Positions 1 to 5,123 of a DNA stretch of 6,877 nt are shown here, in pieces; within the stretch, counting starts at the first letter, position 1, and every line of letters begins with the position of its first letter. The DNA comes from Lachnospiraceae bacterium (GTDB taxonomy: Bacteria; Bacillota; Clostridia; Lachnospirales; Lachnospiraceae): the NCBI GenBank assembly GCA_009774345.1, contig VSNR01000205.1, positions 1 through 6,877 on the forward strand, given 5' to 3'. Under the pieces are notes generated by a model. That model saw nothing but the letters and a program-made list of their open reading frames with translations, searched no databases and had not been told where the DNA came from. The position numbers and the translations under genes are program-made.

Positions 1-30
1 TTCTTCTGCCTTGTTGCAGTCTATTCGTAA

Positions 31-59
31 AAAGTAACCCGCATAGGTGTATATGTCAA
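31..59 (-). promoter_or_regulatory. weak sigma-A-type promoter candidate reading out of the window
   Basis: On the minus strand a perfect -35 hexamer TTGACA (59 to 54) is followed after 17 bases by TACTTT (36 to 31), a poor -10 with three of six consensus bases. It would serve a gene to the left of the window. The rest of 1-173 holds no coding region I can support, and I found no convincing terminator after the lipoprotein gene ending at 174, so read-through from that operon is also possible. Confidence 0.25.
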
Positions 60-173
60 TGCTGTTATGGTAGATATGCTGTTGCCTGTGCAAATCAGAA
101 AAGAACCCATTTTTTTCCTTTTTTCGGGAGGTTTTCCACGCCCCTCATGGACTGCTTATCACTTCTCACAGTT

Positions 174-1061
174 TTATTCATGCTCATAATAGACAGTATT
201 ATCTCCCAATCCCTGTATCATATAAGCCTCTAAAATACTGCCATCCACAGCATTGACCGTACACCAGTAATTGAGTGAATTATCAATCTCCATTCCCTCT
301 TTCACATTGTTAAAACCAACGGAATAAGCTAACGCTCCCTTATCTTTTTCCTTTATTTCACTCCAATCCGCAACACACAAATCCGAGCTCCAGCCATAAG
401 TCTTATTGATATATAATTTTAATTCCTTTGCTTTTTCACCAAGGTCTGTTTCCATTGCTTTCTGTGCAATCTCTACCGCTTTCTCCTCGCTGATGCCGCC
501 TGCCGCCTTCACTTTTGCCTCAAGTTCCGCTCTTTTAGCACGATCCTCTGCCTCATATTCCGCTTGCGTCTTCCGATTCGTGTTGAGAGATATCCTGAAA
601 TTGCAGTCAATAATCTCCAAAAGCTCCTCGTCGGTAAGCTCCCTGTCCGGCAGATAATATTCCCCGGTGGATACGATATAACAGAGCGTCCCTTCCGTCA
701 CATCCTCCGCGCTGTCCACCTCCTGAATCATCTGTTCAGGCTTTGCAGTTTCGTTCTGATAGGACTGCTGCAGCCCTGCCATACGCTCTTTTTCTTTGTC
801 AGAGTATGCCCTCATTATACCGCCTGTTCCCACACCCTGCTCATCAGTCTGTGTCTGGGCAGTATCCACATCCGTTTGGACTGACGCGTCAGTCTGTGCC
901 GACGTTACTTCCTGTTCTATTTTTGAAATCTCAAACGATACTTCCTGTTCTGCCTTTGAGCCGGTATTCTCCGTTTTCCCACATCCTGTCAGCGAAAAAA
1001 CATTTGCAAACGTTAAAACCGCAACCAAAGTAGCTACTAATTTTGGAGACTTTTTCTTCAT
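174..1061 (-). CDS. lipoprotein, paralogue of the adjacent anti-sigma-like protein (PepSY-like C-terminus)
   Basis: The 295-residue product starts with a basic N-terminus (MKKK), a hydrophobic stretch and a lipobox L-T-G-C, so Cys27 should be lipidated and the protein held on the outer face of the membrane. Residues 28-80 are a low-complexity linker rich in Gln, Thr and Asp. From about residue 84 to the end it aligns with the outer domain of the neighbouring gene: shared blocks are RAYSD-EKER, VDSAE-V-EGTLCYI, LTDEE-L-IID, GIS-EAVEIA, and VDGSIL near the C-terminus. The last 100 residues, with an EAVEIA helix and a closing V-AVDGSIL strand, look like a PepSY fold (family knowledge; not searched). 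A ribosome binding site GAGAGG lies 9 bases before the ATG. It is 49 bp after the anti-sigma gene with no terminator between them, so it is probably the third gene of the sigma operon. Its exact function is unknown; a co-sensor, decoy or ligand-binding partner for the anti-sigma protein is inferred. Confidence 0.85.
   Translation of the reverse strand: MKKKSPKLVATLVAVLTFANVFSLTGCGKTENTGSKAEQEVSFEISKIEQEVTSAQTDASVQTDVDTAQTQTDEQGVGTGGIMRAYSDKEKERMAGLQQSYQNETAKPEQMIQEVDSAEDVTEGTLCYIVSTGEYYLPDRELTDEELLEIIDCNFRISLNTNRKTQAEYEAEDRAKRAELEAKVKAAGGISEEKAVEIAQKAMETDLGEKAKELKLYINKTYGWSSDLCVADWSEIKEKDKGALAYSVGFNNVKEGMEIDNSLNYWCTVNAVDGSILEAYMIQGLGDNTVYYEHE
879..894. repeat. 16-bp perfect palindrome inside the lipoprotein gene
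   Basis: GACTGACGCGTCAGTC reads the same on both strands. It lies in the part encoding the Gln/Thr/Asp-rich linker, where CAGTCTGTG is also repeated directly at 845-853 and 891-898 (with TCAG before it). It may be only a by-product of repeated Gln-Thr-Asp codons; no function is shown. Confidence 0.5.
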
Positions 1062-1110
1062 TCCTTTTATCCTCTCGTTTTTCTTTTATTAATATAATAT
1101 TTCTCTAATT

Positions 1111-1992
1111 TTATTTGTATGTGTACAGAATACTTCCATCCACAGCATCAATAAAATATCCATAAGGAGCATGGGTATCCGGATTTCCAAAACCTACGTC
1201 ATATATCACGCCCGCCTTGCTCTCACCCACAAAATCTACTTCCGAATAATCCGATGCGTCCAACAGGCTCGCGCCACTGCCTGCGCTGGTTGTCATTAAT
1301 TCCAGTTCAGCCGCTTTATCGCCAAGGTCAGCCATTAACTGCTTTTTTGCAATTTCAACCGCTTCGTCCCTGCTGATTCCGTTTGCGTCCTGTACAGCTT
1401 TTTCAAGCCGTGCTGTTTTTTCCTGTGCCTCCGCTGCGGCTGCCTGCACCTCAACGGCATAGCTCATCTTATGCTGGAAATCAATGATCTGAAGCATCTC
1501 CTCATCCGTCATTTCCTGCGCGGGCAGATTGAAAACGCCCGTAGCCCTGATATAGCAGAGTGTACCTTCCGGCACTGCCTCCGCGCTGTCTACCTGTGCG
1601 ATGACCTTTTCGGGGAATGTCCCGTTCTCGTATGCCTGCCAGAGTGCTTTGCTTCGTTCCTTTTCACTGTCGGAGTACGCCCTTGAGAAACCGTCCGCCA
1701 GTACATCATGCTGCGATTGGACCATATCGTTTAGATCTTTCATTTCCTCCTCGGGAACGCTCTCCATTCTCTCCTGTACCACGCTTGCCACGAACGCCCG
1801 CACCGGAAAACTGACTGCGCCCGCCGCCAAAGCGAACGCTGCCGCTGCCGTAGCTATCCTTCGCCAGTTCCATGCGTTTGTATTCTTATTTCCATGTTCC
1901 ATCCGCCTCTGAATATTCATAATAACTTCCTCCTGCATTTCCGATGAAATATGCACCTGATCCATAACTTTCTTTACCTCATATCCGTCCAT
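1111..1992 (-). CDS. membrane anti-sigma-like regulator of the ECF sigma factor
   Basis: The 293-residue protein has a short cytoplasmic N-terminus (about 1-43) that is charged and amphipathic and lacks the His/Cys zinc motif of ZAS anti-sigma factors. One Ala-rich membrane segment follows (about 45-68), and then a 220-residue outer part. The outer part contains a helical linker (about 175-203) and a PepSY-like C-terminal segment (GISRDEAVEIA near 205-215, IDAVDGSIL at 281-289). Its ATG shares one base with the TAA stop of the sigma gene (TAATG), and its ribosome binding site AAGGAGG lies inside the last sigma codons, so the two are translationally coupled, as is common for sigma/anti-sigma pairs. 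The expected role is to hold the sigma factor at the membrane until the outer domain senses a signal. Binding to sigma is inferred from position and topology; I do not recognise the sensor as a named family such as RsiV or RsiW. Only one cysteine (Cys146) is present, and it is shared with the lipoprotein paralogue. Confidence 0.8.
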   Translation of the reverse strand: MDGYEVKKVMDQVHISSEMQEEVIMNIQRRMEHGNKNTNAWNWRRIATAAAAFALAAGAVSFPVRAFVASVVQERMESVPEEEMKDLNDMVQSQHDVLADGFSRAYSDSEKERSKALWQAYENGTFPEKVIAQVDSAEAVPEGTLCYIRATGVFNLPAQEMTDEEMLQIIDFQHKMSYAVEVQAAAAEAQEKTARLEKAVQDANGISRDEAVEIAKKQLMADLGDKAAELELMTTSAGSGASLLDASDYSEVDFVGESKAGVIYDVGFGNPDTHAPYGYFIDAVDGSILYTYK

Positions 1993-2005
1993 TATATGCC
2001 TCCTT
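1990..2005 (-). promoter_or_regulatory. translational coupling junction (RBS plus TAATG overlap)
   Basis: AAGGAGG (2005 to 1999) is within the final sigma codons and six bases before the anti-sigma ATG at 1992, which overlaps the sigma stop TAA by one base. This arrangement favours near-equal synthesis of sigma and its regulator. Confidence 0.75.
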
Positions 2006-2468
2006 CCATGCTGACCGCGTCCCGCAACTGTTTCCTTCCCCGAAGCAGTCTTGTCTTAACCGCGCTTTGCGTGATTCCAAGAATATCCGCTATCTCCTTT
2101 ATCTGGTATCCTTCTACATAGTGCAGATAAATGACTGTTTTTTGCTTGACTGGCAGTTCGAGAAGTTCTCTTAATATTTCTTTTTCCTCCGGTGCCGCAA
2201 GAGTGTTTTCTACTTCGTCGATGGAAACCTTTGGGTGCCGGATTCGGAAGCGTATCATGTCACGGCAGATATTAGTAGCCACCCGAATCAACCAAGCCTT
2301 TTCATGCTCCTCATCACGAAATTCCGGCTTCTTTTCCATATAACGGCAAAATGTATCCTGTATGGCGTCCTGAACGTCATGCTCATTGCAGAGTATGACG
2401 ATACAGACTTTATAGAGGGTATCACTGTATTTTATGACCGCTTCCCTTATGTCCTTCTCGCTATCCAT
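1992..2468 (-). CDS. ECF-type RNA polymerase sigma factor
   Basis: A 158-residue sigma-70 family protein of the extracytoplasmic-function group, which directs RNA polymerase to stress or envelope promoters. It has only regions 2 and 4. Region 2 covers about residues 10-75, with D-V-Q-D-A-I-Q-D-T-F (31-40) for core binding and W-L-I-R-V-A-T-N-I (59-67) for -10 melting. An acidic linker follows, then region 4 (about 100-150) with the helix-turn-helix YQIKEIADILGITQSAVKTR that reads the -35. The length is normal for the family. I chose the ATG at 2468 because a near-perfect Shine-Dalgarno AAAGGAGGTGA ends five bases before it. A longer in-frame start at 2552 would lie upstream of the apparent promoter and has no such site. 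It is the first gene of an operon with the coupled membrane regulator and the lipoprotein. The exact ECF subgroup cannot be assigned by eye. Confidence 0.95.
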   Translation of the reverse strand: MDSEKDIREAVIKYSDTLYKVCIVILCNEHDVQDAIQDTFCRYMEKKPEFRDEEHEKAWLIRVATNICRDMIRFRIRHPKVSIDEVENTLAAPEEKEILRELLELPVKQKTVIYLHYVEGYQIKEIADILGITQSAVKTRLLRGRKQLRDAVSMEGGI

Positions 2469-2473
2469 GTGTT

Positions 2474-2484
2474 TCACCTCCTTT
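2474..2484 (-). promoter_or_regulatory. strong ribosome binding site fixing the sigma start
   Basis: AAAGGAGGTGA on the minus strand is almost the full complement of the 16S 3' end and lies five bases before the ATG at 2468. It decides the start against the longer reading frame beginning at 2552. Confidence 0.85.
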
Positions 2485-2492
2485 GCATTAAA

Positions 2493-2519
2493 CACGCACA
2501 AAGTGGGCAAAAGGTTACA
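2493..2519 (-). promoter_or_regulatory. ECF-type promoter, probably autoregulated by the sigma factor
   Basis: TGTAACC (2519 to 2513) and CGTG (2496 to 2493) are separated by 16 bases. This is the architecture of ECF promoters with an AAC-type -35 and a CGT-type -10, such as Bacillus SigX/SigW (TGWAAC, about 16-17 bases, CGW). Transcription would begin near 2486, giving a leader just long enough for the ribosome binding site. Autoregulation is inferred from the match and position. I saw no second copy of the full motif in the window. Confidence 0.65.
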
Positions 2520-2528
2520 TATGAATTT

Positions 2529-2556
2529 AAACTTGTCAGCTTCTGATGACAAATTT
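2529..2556. repeat. inverted repeat upstream of the ECF promoter
   Basis: AAACTTGTCA (2529-2538) and TGACAAATTT (2547-2556) form 10-bp arms with one mismatch around an 8-base spacer, ending 10 bases upstream of the -35. It could be a protein-binding site or a weak hairpin; there is no U-tract to make it a terminator on the minus strand. Confidence 0.5.
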
Positions 2557-2560
2557 CATC

Positions 2561-2570
2561 CGGGTACCCG
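2561..2570. repeat. 10-bp GC-rich palindrome
   Basis: CGGGTACCCG is a perfect palindrome between the terminator and the inverted repeat at 2529-2556. No function can be assigned; a site this short can occur by chance. Confidence 0.35.
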
Positions 2571-2578
2571 TGTTCACA

Positions 2579-2618
2579 GAAAAATACCGCCCTGCATTAT
2601 TTACAGAACGGTATTTTC
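2579..2618 (-). terminator. hairpin terminator after ohyA, probably bidirectional
   Basis: The arms GAAAATACCG and CGGTATTTTTC pair almost perfectly and extend inward with TTCTG/CAGGG (partly G-U), around a 9-base AT-rich loop. Read on the minus strand, the hairpin ends in a run of U. A-rich and U-rich ends on both sides make it usable in either direction. It lies about 65 bases after the ohyA stop and before the sigma promoter, so it separates the two transcription units. Confidence 0.8.
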
Positions 2619-2683
2619 AAAGCAAAAAAAGTGCATGTTTTTACATCTAAACCAGCCTTAACAACTACACCAACTCATGCAGT

Positions 2684-4654
2684 TCAATATGGCTTTTTTT
2701 TCTGTATAATCTGGTGCTCTTCGAGCAGCTTCTCGATCACGGTTCCCTTCACTGCCTTGAGAAGCGGCAGTTTTAACGCATTGAGGGGTCCCGGAAGCTC
2801 GATGTCAAGCGGCGATTTGCCGTCCATCAGCTTGACGGTACTGTCAAGCAGCTCGCGGATATCGTAGACGCTTCCCCATACCTCGGGCACGCCGCGGTCT
2901 ACTTTCAGGAGTCCGTACACTGCTTCCATCGCAGTGCGCACAGAGTATTCTGTCGTAAAAATCGTATCTCTCGGCGTCTCTGCAAACTGTCCCAAGAATG
3001 CAAAATTGACACAGCCGTCAGGAATGACATCGGGTCTGTCTCCCTTTCTCCTCGGCATAAAGAATGCCGTGATATAGGGCATCATGGTAGGCACCGTCAC
3101 TACCTCGTCCTTTGCGAGCGCTGGAATATCCTCCACAGGGATTCCCAAGTGATACAGCCATTCCTGTGTAATTTCCTCCCCGGTACATTCCTTCATGGGC
3201 TTCTTCACATAGTCACCCTCGACATCGGTGAAGAGGCTGTATACCCAGATGCAGATTTCATCCTTCTTCTGTTCTTTGAACTGACCCTGCCGGTTGATCG
3301 TCCAGCTCAGCAGCCACTTGGAATCCATACAGCTCACGATGCCGCCCGTGACAACGTTTCCAGTGCGCGGATCGCGCTTGCATATTTTCTGGATTTGATC
3401 AATAATCTGCTGGTTCGAGGTTGTCACCGTCGCAGACTCCCAGTTGGTCTTGTCGATATCGGAGCAGAATTTCTCCGGGTGTCCAAAGGAAGCATCCTGC
3501 GCCGCAATATTTTTCCAGAGACTCCAGCAGCCGCTCCTTCTGACCTCCGCATCGCCTGTGGGCGCATGGGTATGGTCGCCATAGATTGTTCCCTCGGTAC
3601 AGCTGCCGTTTGTCACAAATACAAGGTCCTTTTCTGTCAGCGCGATCGTTGTCTCCTCGCCGTCCACCTTGCATTCAATGGTCCGCGCAATCTTTTTGCC
3701 GTCCTCAGTCTTTTCAAAAATTACGTTTGTGACCTGTGTTTTGTACTGGAACTGGACGCCGGCTGCCTCAAGGTACTTGATCATCGGCAGAATCAGGGAC
3801 TCATACTGATTGTATTTTGTGAACTTCAAGGCGCTGAAATCAGGGAGTCCGCCAATATGGTGAATGAACCGCTGGAAATAGAGCTTCATCTCAAGCGCGC
3901 TGTGCCAGTTCTCAAATGCAAACATTGTCCGCCAGTACAGCCAGAAGGTTGAGTCAAACACCTCATCGTCAAACACATCCTCGATGGTCTTATCATACAA
4001 GTCCTCATCTTTTGTCATAAAGAGCTTCATGATCTCCATGCAGCCCTTCTGGCTCAGGTTGAACTTGCCGTCTGTGTGGGCATCCTCTCCCTGCTTTACC
4101 GTCGCACGGCAGAGCGAATAGTTCGGGTCTTTTTTGTTGAGCCAGTAATATTCATCCAGCACAGACACGCCCGGTGTCTCGATCGACGGTATGCTTCGAA
4201 ACAGATCCCACAGACACTCGAAATGGTTCTCCATCTCACGCCCGCCGCGCATGATATAGCCCCTTGACGGGTCAAAGATTCCGTCACATGCACCGCCGGG
4301 CAGATCCATCGCCTCAAGCACATGGATACGCTCTCCTTTCATCTGTCCGTCCCGCACCAGAAAACATGCCGCTGCCAGCGCACCCAGTCCGCTGCCTACA
4401 ATGTATGCGGACTTCTCGTCAACCCCTTCGGGTTTCAGAGGGCGGGCAAAGGCTTCGTAATTACCATTACTGTAGTATATTCCCTTGCTGTTTCGCTCGA
4501 ACCGTCCGCGCTCGGTGTTGCGAAAGTTGCTTACCCTCTCGGCCACCTCCTTTTTGCGGGCTTCCTTTTTATTTTTTGATACGATCGCGGTCGCTCCTGC
4601 TGCGACTGCCGCCGCTGCTGCGACACCAAGTTTTACATGATTTTTATTTGCCAT
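2684..4654 (-). CDS. ohyA: oleate hydratase (myosin-cross-reactive antigen family)
   Basis: This FAD enzyme adds water to the cis-9 double bond of oleic and related unsaturated fatty acids to give 10-hydroxy acids, a detoxification reaction at the membrane in many gut Firmicutes. The 656 residues show the FAD-binding GSGLGA loop (87-92) with the Rossmann acid Glu114 (HVLEA). The family motif RGGREMEN (136-143) follows; Glu140 corresponds to catalytic Glu122 of Elizabethkingia and Glu82 of Staphylococcus enzymes, and Tyr259 sits 119 residues later, exactly as the catalytic Tyr does in both. The C-terminus is amphipathic and basic, fitting a membrane-associating tail. Compared with the staphylococcal enzyme there are about 58 extra N-terminal residues, including an Ala-rich hydrophobic segment (about 9-25) followed by many Lys/Arg. 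The ATG at 4654 has AAAGGAG eight bases upstream. The gene has its own promoter and terminator, so it is probably monocistronic. Confidence in the family is very high; the exact substrate range is inferred. Confidence 0.97.
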   Translation of the reverse strand: MANKNHVKLGVAAAAAVAAGATAIVSKNKKEARKKEVAERVSNFRNTERGRFERNSKGIYYSNGNYEAFARPLKPEGVDEKSAYIVGSGLGALAAACFLVRDGQMKGERIHVLEAMDLPGGACDGIFDPSRGYIMRGGREMENHFECLWDLFRSIPSIETPGVSVLDEYYWLNKKDPNYSLCRATVKQGEDAHTDGKFNLSQKGCMEIMKLFMTKDEDLYDKTIEDVFDDEVFDSTFWLYWRTMFAFENWHSALEMKLYFQRFIHHIGGLPDFSALKFTKYNQYESLILPMIKYLEAAGVQFQYKTQVTNVIFEKTEDGKKIARTIECKVDGEETTIALTEKDLVFVTNGSCTEGTIYGDHTHAPTGDAEVRRSGCWSLWKNIAAQDASFGHPEKFCSDIDKTNWESATVTTSNQQIIDQIQKICKRDPRTGNVVTGGIVSCMDSKWLLSWTINRQGQFKEQKKDEICIWVYSLFTDVEGDYVKKPMKECTGEEITQEWLYHLGIPVEDIPALAKDEVVTVPTMMPYITAFFMPRRKGDRPDVIPDGCVNFAFLGQFAETPRDTIFTTEYSVRTAMEAVYGLLKVDRGVPEVWGSVYDIRELLDSTVKLMDGKSPLDIELPGPLNALKLPLLKAVKGTVIEKLLEEHQIIQKKKPY

Positions 4655-4698
4655 TGTATGATCTCCTTTCGCACTGAAATAATCTGTTTGATAAGGCT

Positions 4699-4726
4699 AG
4701 TATACCATAAAATGACCATTGGTCAA
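4699..4726 (-). promoter_or_regulatory. promoter of ohyA
   Basis: TTGACC (4726 to 4721) and TATACT (4704 to 4699) are 16 bases apart, and TGG just before the -10 makes an extended -10 (TGGTATACT). A-tracts directly upstream of the -35 could act as an UP element. Transcription should start near 4692, leaving a leader of about 38 bases with the ribosome binding site. Confidence 0.75.
4713..4725. promoter_or_regulatory. probable repressor operator over the ohyA -35 and spacer
   Basis: TGACCA and TGGTCA form perfect 6-bp inverted arms around one central base and overlap the -35 hexamer. A bound protein would block RNA polymerase, so repression is the likely effect. The size and symmetry suit a TetR-family dimer, a family often tied to fatty-acid genes, but no regulator gene is in the window, so the binder is unknown. 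Confidence 0.6.
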
Positions 4727-4754
4727 TTCTTTTTTGTGCAATTCATTCTTTTTT
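4726..4754. repeat. A-tract direct repeat upstream of the ohyA promoter
   Basis: On the minus strand AAAAAAGAAT occurs twice (4754 to 4745 and 4735 to 4726) with a period of 19 bases, close to two helical turns. The inner copy abuts the -35. It may bend DNA or serve as an UP element; it could also be simple AT-rich drift. Confidence 0.45.
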
Positions 4755-4773
4755 AAGAAAGGTTATATTTTCG

Positions 4774-5103
4774 TTATGTTTGTGTGTCCTGCATGTAGAC
4801 AATATCCTGTATCATCTCCAAATCCATTGTCCCCAGCAAAACTGTCTCTTCCTCACTGTCCAGCAAGCAAGTTTTCTCCTGCCCGCCTAATCTCTCCGTA
4901 CAGAGAGGATACTGTTTATTCTTTTTTGTTTTTTGCTGTTTCTTTTTATAGATAGGATAACCACCCAACACCATACGTATGCATTTCGGTATTTGAAAAC
5001 CCCAAAATAACAGAACTGTCAACACCGCAAGCATCACCGAAGCTGCTATAAGCAGCCTGGATACTCCTATCATTGTCTCGATACTCATCTCCGAAATCCC
5101 CAT
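4774..5103 (-). CDS. small single-pass membrane protein with FHA-ligand-like threonine motif, kinase partner
   Basis: The 109-residue protein has a short acidic N-terminus, one strong membrane helix (about 12-36), a Lys-rich stretch (53-62) and a tail containing S-E-E-E-T-V-L-L (83-90). The charge pattern places the tail in the cytoplasm, the same side as the kinase domain encoded upstream. Glu-rich E-T-x-L sequences are typical of threonines phosphorylated by bacterial Ser/Thr kinases and then bound by FHA domains. From memory, larger clostridial proteins with a similar membrane helix, an I-P-K segment after it and tandem ETTVL tails exist, and this looks like a short form with one motif. 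I chose the ATG at 5103, which has GGGAGG about ten bases before it and lies 20 bp after the kinase stop. A start at 5181 would overlap the kinase gene by 58 bp, and 5088 is another option. No named family is recognised; substrate or adaptor of the kinase is inferred. Confidence 0.7.
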   Translation of the reverse strand: MGISEMSIETMIGVSRLLIAASVMLAVLTVLLFWGFQIPKCIRMVLGGYPIYKKKQQKTKKNKQYPLCTERLGGQEKTCLLDSEEETVLLGTMDLEMIQDIVYMQDTQT

Positions 5104-5123
5104 CGAAGCCTGACCTCCCACGT

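Noticed and set aside
100..173. Possible terminator after the lipoprotein gene
   Set aside because: Only a 4-bp GAGG/CCTC pairing is found, and the following bases on the minus strand are A-rich, not U-rich.
1062..1110. Separate promoter for the lipoprotein gene in the 49-bp gap
   Set aside because: The AT-rich TATTAT/TATATT could be a -10, but no -35 stands at a suitable distance and there is no ECF motif, so co-transcription is more likely.
2469..2552. 28-codon N-terminal extension of the sigma factor with a start at 2552
   Set aside because: It has no ribosome binding site, runs across the apparent ECF promoter, and the ATG at 2468 has an almost perfect Shine-Dalgarno sequence and gives a normal ECF length.
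3149..3952. 267-codon open frame on the plus strand
   Set aside because: It lies wholly antisense to the catalytic part of ohyA, shows no recognisable domain and has no visible ribosome binding site; the ohyA frame is certain.
4708..4726. TGACC-AAT-GGTCA followed by TTTT as a terminator for the kinase operon
   Set aside because: A 5-bp stem with a 3-base loop is too weak, and its placement on the -35 of a good promoter fits an operator better.
4719..4955. Plus-strand open frame opposite the small membrane protein
   Set aside because: It would begin with TTG without a ribosome binding site, and the minus-strand frame has a start site, a membrane helix and operon context.
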